A stretch of DNA of 64,000 nt from Diphasiastrum complanatum (lineage: Eukaryota > Streptophyta > Lycopodiopsida > Lycopodiales > Lycopodiaceae), in the NCBI GenBank assembly GCA_029204225.1, contig CM055096.1, positions 30,516,557 through 30,580,556 of the forward strand. Reading direction: 5' to 3'. Both the position numbers and the translations under genes were made by a program. Below, piece after piece: positions 22,744 to 34,425 of the stretch (the first letter of the stretch is position 1; every line of letters starts with the position of its first letter). The notes under the pieces were generated by a model that did not search any database, was not told the origin of the DNA, and was given only the letters and a program-made list of their open reading frames with translations.

Positions 22744-24330
22744 ATGGTGATCCTTACAGACTGCCACCAGAACCCAAGAAACAAACAAGCTCAAGGCAGA
22801 CGGCAGAACAAAAATAGTTCGTCCTACGTCAAAGAACCAGAGAGCTCGAAGATGGACAGAGAAAGATCGAATCACGGAAATTCGACCACCTACATCTGTG
22901 CAGACATGTGTGCAGTGTCGACACCTGACACACAGGAGGTAATCCTTGATTCGGGAGCAGCACAACGGTGTTGCAGAAAGAAAGAATAGGACTCTCATGG
23001 AAGCCGCCAGATGCATAATGGCCTATTCGAAGGCTCCAAGAGTGCTGTGGGTTGAAGCAGTAGCTACAGCTACTTACATTCAGAACATGATAGGAAAATT
23101 TGGTGTTCCCTATACAACACCACACGAATTATGGTGGAGTAGAAAACCCAATCTGACTCATATTCGAATCTTTGGCTATGCAGCATATGCACATGTTCTT
23201 GACAAGCTTCTAAAGAAGCTTGATGAGAAAGCAGAACAAGGATATCTTGTAGGATATGACAATCATTCGACATACTATAGAGTCTATATGCCAGAGACAA
23301 ACACAGTGAAGACAATCAAAGACGTCAAATTCGATGAGAGCAGAACGATGGCCAACAATGATCCTGTCAGTTATGATGTCCTTGGACGACAATACTATGA
23401 TCTACCAATCGTGACAAAGGGAGCAGAGGATGAACACTCAGACGAAGATGTTCGAGAAGCACCTCATTCGAGCGACGAATCAGATGAAAAAAGATTCGCA
23501 AGCCAACCTACTGCTACAACACTTGTAAACCGAAATGGTCCTGGACCTAGTAGATCAAATAAAGGCAAGAGCATTGCAGTACCAAAAGGATTTCCTAGAA
23601 GATCGACAAGAGAACGAAGAGTGCCAGCAAGATTTGTGCCAGGCAGCGCAACTTCTACATTAGAAGGTTTTCTGAATTCAGTGGAGAACCACAAATATTC
23701 GAGGAAGCAATTGAATGTCCAAAGAAGGACAAATGAATCCAAGCCATGAATGAGGAGATGGAATCCATGAAGATGAATGAGGTATGGAGGTTGCAGCCAT
23801 TACCAGATAAGCGAAAGATCGTACAATGCAAGTGGGTATACAAGCCGAAGTATGGACCGAATTGAAATATTTCAAAGTATAAAGCCAGACTTGTAGCAAA
23901 GAGTTTTTCTCAGAGATATGTATCAACTATGCTAAGACCTCTCCTGTCATGAAATATTCGTCCCTATGTCTACTGTTTGCATATGCAACCGCTTATGATC
24001 TCAGGATTCACATCATGGACAAAAAGACAACGTTCTTGCATGGTGAGCTAGACGAAAAATTCTACATGGATCAACCTCCAGACTACATTTCGAACTCACT
24101 TCCTACTTATGTATTCAGAATGCACAAGAGTATCTACGGTCTAAAGCAATCAGTACGACAATGTTCTAAGAAAAAAGATCAAGCCTTGAAATCCTTAGGA
24201 TTCAAGCCACTAATAGCTGATTCCAATGTTTATGTAAAGAATTACAGATGGAAAGATCATCATTGTAGCTGTATATGTGGACGACACCCTGATACTCTGC
24301 AAAAGTTAAGAACTTATTGCTGAGGTGAAA
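22744..24330 (+). pseudogene. Ty1/copia pol fragment with a deletion joining protease to integrase
   Basis: 22744-22956 encodes a gag end and the protease active-site start (VILDSGA). At about 22957 the sequence jumps to the last part of the integrase core (HNGVAERKNRTL, in another frame, 22946-23749). This continues with the integrase C-terminal domain (TYIQNMIGKFGVPYTTP, NLTHIRIFGYAAYAHVL) and the usual spacer. Reverse transcriptase begins near 23750 with WVYKPKYG and KARLVAK, includes HGELDEKFYMDQPP and YGLKQS, and ends near YVDDTLILC (about 24270-24300). Stops and frameshifts interrupt it and RNase H is missing. Most of protease, the integrase zinc domain and the first catalytic Asp residues are deleted. 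It has no flanking LTRs of its own. Confidence 0.85.
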
Positions 24331-24672
24331 TCACATTCAATGTATAATGCAAAGGTACCTTTCAAATAAAATAGGTACGAACCTTTCAATCACTTATACA
24401 TATATTCATGTTCAATTCATGTTATATTTTACAATACATTTTTCAACTAGCGTGACATTTTACTTTTTAAAGTTACCTTTCAAATGGAAGGGCAATTAAT
24501 TAAGTTTGCCATTCATATGACGTGCTTTTAAAATTTTTTTTTGAGTGTCTTTGTAAATTTATATTAGCCTTTGACATGCATTGCATCTTTCAAATGCCAA
24601 GCTTGCTAAGAATTAGAGCATGTTCATGTTCCTCAACTCTCTCATGAGGATATAAAGTTTTGGATGGATGGA
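24331..24672. other. No recognisable feature
   Basis: AT-rich spacer after the copia fragment. Confidence 0.3.
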
Positions 24673-24892
24673 TGGAGTAGTTGTTTCCCAATGGGGGGCT
24701 ACACTTTATAGGCACTCAATGGAGTAGTTGTTTTCCCTATGGGTGGTGGCTACTCATTTTAGGTCTTTTAAGGCACTCGATGGAGTAGTTGTTTTCGCAA
24801 TGGGTGGTGGCTACTCATTTTAGGTCTTTTTAGGCACTCAATGAAGTAGTTGTTTCCCCAATGAGAGGTGGTTACTCTTTTTAGGCACTCAA
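24673..24892. repeat. Minisatellite, four units of 47-61 bp
   Basis: Units begin TGGAGTAGTTGTTT (TGAAG in the last) and end TAGGCACTCAA, starting at 24673, 24720, 24781 and 24842. The middle two are nearly identical (61 bp); the outer two have internal deletions. Confidence 0.9.
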
Positions 24893-26000
24893 TGGTTTTT
24901 TAAAAAAATTTGGCCTCTTCAAAAGTACACCCTGTTGGTAAGAGAGAATCTTTTAAATATTATGACAGGTAAAGAGTCACATACTTGCCTCTCCCAGTTG
25001 AGCCTAGTGGCCCTATCACTCTTCACTTGGGCTACTTTCATTGTGAGCAGTGAGCGCTGTGGCTTTTTTATCACACAACCATTATGAAACAAAATTAGCA
25101 TTAAAAAACAAAATCAGGATAAGCAAAATTGTGGTGTTTATTCTTCTTAGAAAGTAAACTAAAAAACCAGGCAAAAAAAGCCTGAAGCCTGAAGTCCCTC
25201 CTACTACATAAAGTTAAAGAAACTTTTTCTTACGAGCCAGCAGTGGAACTGCGTGACAGGCACCGCCGCACGGTGCACCAATGAGCGCGCACTGAAACAG
25301 AAAACAAGGTTGTCACCGGCCGGGAAAAGAAGTGGGATTGTCAGAAGTCTTTGATCGGCTTAGTCAAGACTCGAGCGTCGAGTCTTTGCTGAAGGTGGAA
25401 CTTGGAAGGGTCATTCATAAATGATGGACAGGCATGCTCGTGCGGAGCTAGCAGGTACCTGGTGGGACAGAAGACACTCGAGACTCGAGGCGACAGCGGA
25501 CATTGAAAAAACCAACTCCTTAATTGCCACTGGGCGTTTGCAAGTGCCAACTTCCAAGTGTGTAACACTGTGCAGTTCTCAGTGTGTAAGTAGTACCTGC
25601 TACTATAAGGGACCAGTCACCAGCCGCTGGTACTTGGAAATTTGTGAGGAATTTGAATGTTAGTAGTAAGTACATTGAATGTTGATTCTAGTTTATGGCT
25701 TGCCGAAGGCGAGGGTGTTCAAATGTTGGAACTGGGAAACGAAATCTCGAAGTAAAAAGGCAACGAGTCTCCTCAAAGTCCTCACGCGCAAGGCAAGGCA
25801 ACCGCTAGGCAACGAGTCTCCAGTGTCGACACGGAAGTTTTCACACGCAAGGCACGGCACACGTTCGGCATCTTATGACCTCATCTTGTAGGCCGCATTA
25901 TATGGTGTACATTAAAGAATATCATTAAGGCGAGATCACTCTTCTAGGCTTTCCGTGGGGGAAAGGCAACTGCTTGCAAAAAGAAACTTTTTTTACATCT
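24893..26000. other. No recognisable gene; one degenerate duplication
   Basis: Short frames only (for example 25421-25663). At about 25757-25865 a unit with GGCAACGAGTCTCC...CGCAAGGCA...GGCA is repeated twice with a period of about 55. Confidence 0.35.
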
Positions 26001-26119
26001 TCTTTCATGATGCACAATTTGATAATTTTCTCATTTTATAGGCATTTTAAGCTTTTAGCACATCATCTTTCATGATGCACAATTTGATAATTTTCTCATT
26101 TTATAGGCATTTTAAGCTT
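26001..26119. repeat. Tandem duplication, 65-bp period
   Basis: The block starting TCTTTCATGATGCAC at 26001 repeats at 26066 almost without change. A second small duplication, TCAAAAGCATCAAGCAAGG twice, lies at about 26167-26208. Confidence 0.9.
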
Positions 26120-26229
26120 CTAGCAGCTCGTGTCAATCACTTTTTGCCATTGCCTTGTCCCTCTTATCAAAAGCATCAAGCAAGGTCTCAAAAGCATCAA
26201 GCAAGGTCATGTTCTTTGTAGATGGGAGG

Positions 26230-26840
26230 GAATCCCTCAAAATTGGTAGTATTGCTACTAATGGCTACTAGTAATTGTCACAATCTCTTTGTTAATGATA
26301 TGGAAATTTTTATTCCTACACATAAGGATAAGATTTCAATGGTTATCAAGACATGGAATACCAGTGAGCCTTTGGCTCCAAAATCAATCTAACAAATCCA
26401 CCATGCTTATTTCCAGACATGGACAACTCCAATTTGGATCAAGGATTTAGGAATGAAAATGATTATTCACAACTAGATGACTAAACACTTGGGTGTGCCC
26501 TTGGGTGCCACTGTAAACAGTATCCAAAGAACGGAGTGGACGTCACAAAAACTAAAAAATAAACTTATGATTGAGAGTAATTAGTTTCTAGTCTCCCTTG
26601 CTAGGGTCATCATCATCATCATATATATTATTTTTTCCATGATCATATATTTTTTTACCACCTCTCTTGCTCAAAGGAAGTCAATATTGAACTAGCAAAA
26701 TCAACTCATTGTTGGCTAAATGTTTATAGAAAGGGGGCTTGCATCTAGCATAGCCAAAGGAGGTCTCTGGGTATCCTAATATTGAAGTGTGATCAACACA
26801 ACTACTTAGCAAAAAAATATTTGAGCTCCGACAATGCTTT
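26230..26840 (+). pseudogene. Non-LTR (LINE) reverse transcriptase remnant
   Basis: Plus-strand frame pieces resemble the end of an L1-type reverse transcriptase. LFVNDMEIF (about 26280-26310) sits where the catalytic FADD box belongs, with Asn for the first Asp. A KINL-like piece with KSTMLIS follows near 26385, and HLGVPLGATV (about 26487-26516) is the strongly diagnostic LGVPLG motif. Then come WTSQKLKNKL and a SLARV segment (about 26540-26620). Stops are frequent. Neither the 5' part nor a poly(A) tail was identified. Confidence 0.55.
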
Positions 26841-27815
26841 GAAGGCTTGCATCATGCTTTCAAATATTCTATCTTTATAGCTCAAGGTGCACTTCTAGAA
26901 TAGGTATAGATATTACATACACATTTGATAGTGGTGGTGACATTCTAAGGTTTTAGATATGGCAACATTAGTTGGATTGAAAGGAACCTAGGTCATGCAA
27001 AAAAGCCAATAAGAGGAATATAAAATTGTGGTTAGATCCTCACGCCCTTTGAAAAACTATTTGCTTTTTAGTCCCTAGATTCTCTTCTCCAGTTTATCAA
27101 TTTTTTTTTTGATGCAAATGAAGCTCAGGACCACTAGTGTATTAGGTGACAACACCCATCTAATAATCAAGAGAAGGTTAATCATAATAACTACGTCAAC
27201 ATATTATGGCAATGAAGACCCCACACATTCTAATAGATAATCCAAATAAACAAGTACAAAAACATTACCTATTTGAAATATGTATTGTTTCTTATTTTGG
27301 GGAGAGGTTCTTTGATGCCGTTTTGCGAAAAACAGGTGATTATTCTGCTTTTTAATTTGTTCAGCAATGGGCAGAATAGTCACCAAAAATCCATTACGTA
27401 GAGAGACAATGCAAATTTCAAAGAGAGAATGGTAGATCTAGAGGAAAGAGGGGGTAGATTCTAGAGGAAAGAGAAAGTTGCATGGATATTCCACTCTTGG
27501 AGGCACTTTCAAAATACAAAGCAAACTTGCTTGAGCACCTGGCATTATGATATTTGAAAAGTTGATAAAGCAAGAAAATAAAATTGGCATCCCTTTTCAA
27601 AAACCGCACATTAAAATTTTTGACAATTTATGACAGAAAAAAATAAAAGTGTTTAAAAAAAATGAAGGTGTTTTGAGGATAGCCCAAATAAGGTGTCCAA
27701 GATTATTATTGTTGATTTTTATTAAGAGCAATAGAATCTGCCTCCAGTACGAGCCTAGGTTAAGTAGGTACCGTGGAGTCGTATGTAGGCAGAACGTGGA
27801 TAGTAGAGTCATCCG
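26841..27815. other. No recognisable gene
   Basis: AT-rich region; short frames without motifs. Confidence 0.35.
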
Positions 27816-28270
27816 TTGAGTGTGTTGGACGGTGGAAACGGCATTCGTGGACCCCTGCCGGTTGATTGGAATTTGGTAGCACCGACCACGGAGGTGACCA
27901 GCTTGGCGGTCACGCTGCGGCGGCAATCTCGAATATATTGCCCTCTACTGGGACCGTATAACTGGGCTACTGCTGCTCTGGAAAGTGGCGGCCGGGGGAG
28001 CAGCCTGCTGCCTGTCCCTCCGGCGTCGCGATCTCGGGCCCCGGGGCGGCGGGGCCTCGAGGGGGGTCGCGCTGGGGAGGTTGTACCCTTCCGTGGCAGT
28101 GAGAGTGCCGGCGCCGGGCCCGGCACAGTGCACACGGACTGCCGGGCCTGCCTGCCTGCCTGGTGTCCTCGTTGTTGCATAAAGAGAGCGACAGAGAGAG
28201 TGAGCTCGCTCGGAGTTTCTGCTGGAGTTCTCCTCCGCGCATCGTGTATAGATAATACATAGCATAGCAG
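27816..28270 (+). promoter_or_regulatory. CpG-rich upstream block of the ERF gene
   Basis: A GC- and CpG-rich island, in contrast to the AT-rich sequence on both sides. It ends in a CT/GA-rich stretch (28180-28290) that resembles a plant transcription start region. It lies 0.7-1.1 kb upstream of the ERF start codon, and no better promoter candidate is closer. It is open on both strands (for example 27816-28262 plus), but this is expected from base composition and no domain was seen. Confidence 0.45.
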
Positions 28271-28551
28271 TCTTGATTTCCGAGTCTCTCTTTCGCGATC
28301 TCGGTGGTCGTCTTTCTTCTCTGTTGCTTCGTATGCTTTTGCAGATCTCATGTTTCTTTGTATGCTTTTGAAGATCTTATGTGCAGTAGCTATCTTTTGC
28401 TTAAATCTACGCCTCGACGCCATAGCTGTTTCTAGTATTGCATCAATTTGCAGCTTCCGTCTTTCACAAGCTTTTCCTCATCGCATTGCTACATACTTTA
28501 GATAGATCGATATTGCTCCATACTATCTGCTGGATATCGATTCTTCAAACT

Positions 28552-28935
28552 GATCACGCTTAGTGTTTGGTTTACGTTTGCTTTATTGTGGTTGAGGATT
28601 GATTCACTTCTTTCATATCTACTCCGTTTTCTGCTGGCTTACTCTATCCATACCAAAGACATCTGTAAGAGACAGATCACGCTTATTGTTTGGTTCACAT
28701 TTGCTCTAGTTTGCAATCTTGGGTAAGTTTGATGGTTTGAAATTTATTCACAGTTTTCATATCTACTCCGCTTTCTGCTGAATTAATCTTATCCATATCG
28801 ACGACATTTGCGATAGAGGGATTAAGCTTAATGTTTGGTTCACATGTGCTGTATTTTGCATTCTCTTGGGTAAGTTTGATTTGATGCCTGAGAATTGATC
28901 TACATCTTTTATATCTACTATATTTTCTGCAAACA
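28552..28935 (+). repeat. Triplicated leader segment ending at the ERF start codon
   Basis: Three degenerate copies start at 28552, 28675 and 28820. Each has GATCACGCTTA/GATTAAGCTTA, then GTTTGGTT(T/C)AC, and later a CATATCTACTCCG/ATATCTACTATA word followed by TTTTCTGC. The third copy ends at the ATG. Copies 2 and 3 carry CTTGGGTAAGTTTGAT, which has a good splice-donor form, so the region may be a spliced 5' UTR. Confidence 0.7.
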
Positions 28936-29763
28936 ATGAAAAGAGGGAGAGATGAGGAGCAAGTATGTAAGCTGCCCATGGCCGGCGGGCCGGTGAAGGA
29001 GGCTCACTTCAGAGGGGTGCGCAAGCGTCCTTGGGGCAGATTTGCAGCTGAGATTAGGGATCCCTGGAAGAAGACGCGCGTCTGGCTAGGTACATTTGAT
29101 ACAGCGGAGGAGGCAGCAAGGGCCTATGACAATGCTGCCCGGGCTTTGAGGGGAGCAAAGGCAAAGACTAACTTTCCATCTCCCTGTGATGAGCAGTGCC
29201 CGAGTCAGAGCAGCACCGTTGAGTCATGGAATGCTCCCAGGAATATTCTACAATGCTCTGCCACAGCTGCAGAACCATGGGGGGCTTTGTACACAAGCCG
29301 GTTCTTTGAAGGTCGAATCGATCTGAACGTGTCGGTCCAGGATTTCTTTGCAATGGAGGATGCCACTGCCAGATTGCTTGATAGAGTCGGCGCTTTTCGT
29401 CCATGCAGAGGACCCATCGAGTGTATGCCTAGCCATTTTCCAGGCACAAGGACAGTCCTACTTGAAGATTTATCCCATGCGGAGAAGAAGCTGAACCTGA
29501 CCAAGCAGAGCAAAGCGATACCGAGCAGAGACGGAATGTCTGAATGGTTTGCCATTGGTAGTGTGCAACAAGAGAGGGCGGAACCTCACGGCTGCCAAAG
29601 TGATTGTGACTCGTCATCTGTTGTTCTTGATACCGAAGCCACTACAGTACAGAATACGAAGTCTGCCAGTTGCAAACTGCCACTGCCAGACCTTAATCTG
29701 CCCCTTTGCCCTGACGAATTGGATATGTTGCAGAGTTCTAGCCGTATACTTCGGCATCTATGA
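28936..29763 (+). CDS. ERF-type AP2 transcription factor with EAR repression motif, 275 aa
   Basis: Single uninterrupted ORF with a short charged N-terminus (MKRGRDEEQ). One AP2/ERF DNA-binding domain spans about residues 24-81: [26 protein letters not shown], then [14 protein letters not shown]. The Ala and Asp markers and the WLG core place it in the ERF rather than the DREB or two-domain AP2 class, so binding to GCC-box DNA is expected. A serine-rich, acidic middle region follows. Near the C-terminus LPDLNLPL (EAR motif, DLNxxP type, about 252-257) should recruit TOPLESS-class corepressors, as in ERF group VIII. The inferred role is a nuclear transcriptional repressor in stress or hormone responses. 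ATG choice: it is the first in-frame ATG and lies just before the domain. Codon usage is more GC-rich than the surroundings. No intron, as is usual for this family. A poly(A) signal follows at 29857. Confidence 0.95.
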   Translation: MKRGRDEEQVCKLPMAGGPVKEAHFRGVRKRPWGRFAAEIRDPWKKTRVWLGTFDTAEEAARAYDNAARALRGAKAKTNFPSPCDEQCPSQSSTVESWNAPRNILQCSATAAEPWGALYTSRFFEGRIDLNVSVQDFFAMEDATARLLDRVGAFRPCRGPIECMPSHFPGTRTVLLEDLSHAEKKLNLTKQSKAIPSRDGMSEWFAIGSVQQERAEPHGCQSDCDSSSVVLDTEATTVQNTKSASCKLPLPDLNLPLCPDELDMLQSSSRILRHL

Positions 29764-29856
29764 TCTGTTGGACTGTACGCAGAACTGTCCTTCATTTTTG
29801 CGATCAATCCTAAACTGTAGAAGACGGTCCGCCTTAGATCGAAATCCTGTATCAAT

Positions 29857-29862
29857 AATAAA
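29857..29862 (+). terminator. Probable poly(A) signal of the ERF gene
   Basis: AATAAA 94 bases after the stop codon, in an AT-richer 3' flank. Confidence 0.45.
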
Positions 29863-29863
29863 A

Positions 29864-32335
29864 TCTATGCCCACTACAGAATTTGTTCAGTCTTCATTCT
29901 ATTTCCCGTGGATCATCCGGGTGCTATCACGCTTCATGCTATCCATGATGCGCAAATTACTGGTTTGTTCATATCGCCAGCATCAACAAGCTGCTTCTAG
30001 GTTCAGAATCAATCCAAAAAATTTGTTTCTATCAATAGGAACTGTACGAAGTTGTCTGGCATGCCACGTTTTCATCGTTATATGTGCGCTGCGGTGTTTG
30101 CTGTTAAGTAACGTCTGCATATCCAGATGAGTTGAGGAGGCCTCGAAGATGGGCTTGTATGAATTTTGCGGAAAGCGAATGTAATGAAATGACTTGCATA
30201 TTGAAACAACGTTCTAGTCTTGTGATATATTTTTATTGTCTACTTGAAATCCTTTTTCTTTGTTTAATGAACATCCCAAACTATTGCTCATTTATTAACA
30301 TCTTAAAAAACTGTGAACAAACAGTAATATCAGGTGTTTGCATCTTCTCCTCATAAAAAAATCTAGATAAACAATTGTCTGGTTAATGGTGAGTTCAATG
30401 TCTTAAAGTATGGCCTGCATATTTCCACGTTCGGCTCGGCTTCAATAGTTTGATTGCATATATGGTCTCTGCTTTGCAAGGTAAGATAATGTGTTATGGT
30501 GTCCCAAAAGCTAGATGGTCATAATGTGATAAATGTGATTAGGTGGTCAAGTTCTAATTATAAATGGAATCATGTTTCTGATTGTGCCAATAAGCAACGT
30601 AGATCTGTGAAATTTGATATAGACATGGTATATATTTCCTAGATTGCTATAAGCTGGACTAGTATTGTAAGGGTGATTATTAGTTTTATAGTAGTACTAT
30701 GTTCCTAAATATTTGATATTTGTGAGGTATTAATATGAGCATTGTATATAGTTTCTAGATTGCTATAAATTGGATGGGTATTGCAAGGGTGGTATATGAG
30801 ATGGTTCTCACTTGGGAGTGAGTATGCGCAATTTGTTGAAGGAATTTTTGCATGAGTATGTGCAATTGAAGAAAGTCCTCGATGCTTGGAAATCCACTTA
30901 TTCGTTTGCTTTGTAAAGACAGAATTGTTGGTTTGTATAACACAGTTTTTCTAGAATAAATAGCATGTCAACCTTGTAGAAGGAAGTATGATTAAGTCAA
31001 ATATATCACTTGAAATCTAGCTACTATGAGTGTAGTGGGAGAAATACAAGTGCATGTAGTGGGCATAATGGATAAGAGATATGTACATAGTGGACAACAT
31101 TGGAATATATTAATCTTAATAAACTTTTAAAGGAAAATGTCATAAGAAAGCATTGTACATGTAAATTCCAATATCCAAATAGTATTTGCCAAACACATCT
31201 TAACTTTGACGAGTTTTCTTAGTGTTTCCTTGTATACTCTTGGAATGCCTGTGCTTGCCATCGAAAGGGGATTTGCGTGTTCAAATTGTTACTGAACTAT
31301 TTGCATTGCGACTTTTTGCATCATAAGTATGTGACTCAATCGACACTTGCAAATTTTTCCACAACGTTGTGTTGCATAAATTCATCAAAGATTGCATCAC
31401 TTGGTGGCTTAAGCATTGGCTTATTCTTAGGCCAACTCATGTTTTGACCTAATGAGTTGAATCATCTAGAGCAACTAGCTGGTAGCTTCCATGGCTACTC
31501 ATCCACAACCCTTACCAAACACCAAAATCATGTCAGAATGGCCATTCTCTAAAGACAAGATAACGACCTCAACCAATCCAAAAAGACCATGCGAGGTCAA
31601 GTGGATCACTCCATCTTCTTGCCAATGACAGCCTAAAAATCAAGGAGCTTATAGCTACCTCAAAATAATTTCTAGAAAAGTACTAAGATCCCAATGAGCA
31701 ATGAGCACACGCCCAAACCAATGGAGTTCTTATCTTCGGCCTCTAAGATCGTAGTCTTGGAGTGATTGCCTCCTTGGTGGCTAACTGCTTGTTAGTCTCT
31801 AGCCCACGTTCCAACCATATCACCAACACCATCCTCAAATTATCTAATTAACAATACAACACCTGCCACGATTTTCGACAGGATCTATGATGGATAATCA
31901 CAGGTTTATTTTTTATTTTTGTTTGGCATGCACGTCGCAATGAGGTCATCGGATTTTGACGACTGCAAGATCCATTGGATTTTGACAACAATTTAAAATT
32001 GACTCACTGGACAACTTCCTGAGAGTTGGACGGAGGTCGTCCAGCTGGACGTCACAATGCGACATCCAAATCCATGTGGCTATTGACGCGATGCGACGTC
32101 TTGTTGTCGACGTGTCCTTTGCATTGCGACATCCTTAAAAGTTGTCAGAGTCCATGTCGGATACCAACGTGCCGAATTAGATTAAAAGAAATACAAAAAA
32201 TGAGTAAAAAACAAGGCGCTCATTTTGAACGTGAGATGTTCTTGGAGTGAATTTGGAGCGAATGTTCTTAGAGCAAAATTTTTGGAGTGAATTGTTAATT
32301 ACATTCGACGTTTGGATCAAATAGAAAGCATGAGG
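29864..32335. other. No recognisable gene
   Basis: About 2.5 kb of AT-rich sequence downstream of the ERF gene; short frames without motifs. The start may include ERF 3' UTR. Confidence 0.35.
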
Positions 32336-33450
32336 TACTTTGTATTTCTACATTACTACATTGCACATTATGAATTGCATCCTACTACATTGTAGAAAAT
32401 TGCATTTTGATTAGTATGACATCGCTTTTTGAAATCTGACATTGTGCATTTCATGTGACATTATGTTGTAAAGCTGACTCGGGTGCACCCAGTGTGCCCT
32501 GTAAGACTCCAAGGGGTGACGCTCCCTATGGTCCCAGAGCAAGTTAGAAAGTCAAGGACTGAGCCTCCGACCTGTGGTGAGCCAGTCAAGTAGTCACAAG
32601 TCATGAGCTAGCTCTGGAGCTCGAGTCATGGCCTAGTCAAGAACCAAGTTGATTATGCCGCTGGGACGGCTCCCGGGACCCATGTCCGGGAGCCAGACTG
32701 ATTCTGCTAGGCTTGCTAGGCTTAATTAGCAAAATAAAAACTAAGTCCAGAAAAGCGTGCTTTACCAAAAAGCACTATATTCTAGGACAGAGGGGGCGCG
32801 CCGAATCACACCTCAACTATAGGGGGAGTTCGGCAGACAGAAACTTGGGTAGTGCCAGGAATCCAGTCGCCAGGTCTCAGCTCCCTCTACTAGCACGAGC
32901 CAGGCACAATGCCCAGCATGTGTTGGTGGCCCCGAGACCAGTCAGTCTATGTATGAATGTAACCTCTTCTAAAATTTAATAAAGTTGATTCTTGGGGATG
33001 ATTACCATTTTGGTTTCGCCTCCGAGACTGGTCCTAGTGGAAGGACCCTTACTACAACCTTTTTGTGTCACTGATGTCTAAGGGTCCACGTCACCGACCT
33101 GTGGCTCGTCGCTATGCCATTTGGTCAGCTTGGCGACCACTATGCCTTGGGTTTCATGTGTGGCTTGTCTTTGCCTTTGGTTACCTTTTGGGGACGGATT
33201 CTGAGTTGGCTTTCGGGTTGGTTGAGATTCCACTTTTCTTAAGTCTGAATGGTTAAGCTTGTTACGTTTCTAAGTTGTCTTTTACGTAAGTGCATGATGG
33301 ATGAATGTTAGACTTAAGCGCGTGTTGGGAAACCGCTCAAGTCCCAGCGCCCTTTGAGGTGCCGGTGCAGCACAATCTACATTTTAGATTCCGACATTGC
33401 ACATTTTGAATTTTGACATTGCACATTTCGTCATCCGACATTGCACTTCT
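32336..33450. repeat. Degenerate ACATTGCACATTT repeat, split by a solo LTR
   Basis: Imperfect copies of ATTGCACATT/GACATTGCACATTTTG, spaced about 20-30 bases, occur at 32340-32463 and again at 33373-33450. The array is interrupted by the family A LTR at 32464-33372. Confidence 0.55.
32464..33372 (+). mobile_element. Solo LTR, family A, 909 bp
   Basis: Starts TGTTGTAAAGCTGAC and ends GTGCAGCA, with full-length similarity to the LTRs at 8938-9619 and 13132-14418, including the U3 block missing from the first. It carries the conserved hairpin GTGCTTTACCAAAAAGCAC at 32757-32775 and an AATAAAG word near 32978. No internal region adjoins it. The flanks (CATTA before, CAATC after) are not a clear duplication, so either one end has changed or it is old. 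Confidence 0.8.
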
Positions 33451-33666
33451 TGGTGCACGAAAACACAATGCAGTGCATTCAATATATAAATTACAACATT
33501 GAAATTATAAAATGCATTTCACACAAAAAGCACAATAACAATATTACAAAGCAATAACATATTAGTAATGTCGATTAGTGTACTACAAAATTGCTACTTT
33601 CGTAGTCTCTCTAACTTGATATATTTGCAAGTGAACAATAACATAATCCTAATCTAGTCATCTAAT

Positions 33667-33872
33667 CTACTCGTCGTCATCGTCATGATGTCCGCTCTGC
33701 ATGCAAACAAGACAATAATGAATGATTATGGTTTGGGGTGAATATGTTTTTACAATAATATGTGACGAATACAAAATTTAAATGTATCAAAGGAACTTAC
33801 ACGTGGAGGCTGCCTCATAGGATTCCCTACAGTCAAAGTCGTACTCTTCTTTAGTTTGGAGATGTCCACAAT
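33667..33872 (-). pseudogene. Two spliced C-terminal exons of an unidentified protein
   Basis: On the minus strand an exon at 33872-33801 encodes IVDISKLKKSTTLTVGNP and ends PPR, followed by GTAAGT. After a 104-bp intron (ending GCATGCAG) a last exon at 33696-33667 encodes SGHHDDDDE and TAG. The splice joins the two exactly in frame with canonical GT-AG signals. Further 5' (about 34120-33990) a frame contains IARMQGVGIPKLE and a Lys-rich segment with a stop, but I could not join it in frame. The protein family is not recognised; the IARMQ...LGIPKL-like words recall tails of plant transposon-derived proteins. It is called a pseudogene because no intact 5' part was found. Confidence 0.4.
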
Positions 33873-34425
33873 CTGCCAACTATTCATACAATTTAAGTGT
33901 GAATTAGTTTAGGGTGTGCTAGTCACCTTAAAATCAAGATGCATATTTAAAAAAAAGATAATCATTTTAAATTAAAGAAAAGCTATTAGATTTTAGATTC
34001 ACTTGCCATGCTTGCTTGCAAGCCTCCCTTCCCGCTTGATTCCAGCTTAGGAATTCCTACTCCTTGCATCCTAGCTATAGTGGCATCTTTTTGAAGTTTG
34101 TACTTTTTTGGTGTTTTTGACTAGGCTTTTACCAAGTTCTAATCATGTCTTGAGCACTGGTGAGGTTTGGATGCCCCATCTCTATAAGTTCGTCATATTG
34201 AATCACAACGATGTTTTATCCACAGGCTCATATGTTTATTTATTAATTTCGTGTTGAATTCCACATCCTATGGAAATTCTTCACAAAGAGTATTAAGAGT
34301 CTACGATTTAAGTTTTGCAGATTGTTTGACCCATTTCACAGATATTTATTGCCAAAATAATGTTGGCATAAAAAGTACATTCTATCTAAAACCACCATCG
34401 TGGGGACTCTTCAGAATTGGAAGGG

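Noticed and set aside
24673-24892. CRISPR-like array
   Set aside because: Units are contiguous tandem repeats without spacers, in plant nuclear DNA, so this is a minisatellite.
27809-28423. 204-aa minus-strand and 148-aa plus-strand ORFs upstream of the ERF gene
   Set aside because: Overlapping open frames on several strands of a CpG-rich block are expected by composition. No domain, and composition is biased to Arg, Pro and Gly.
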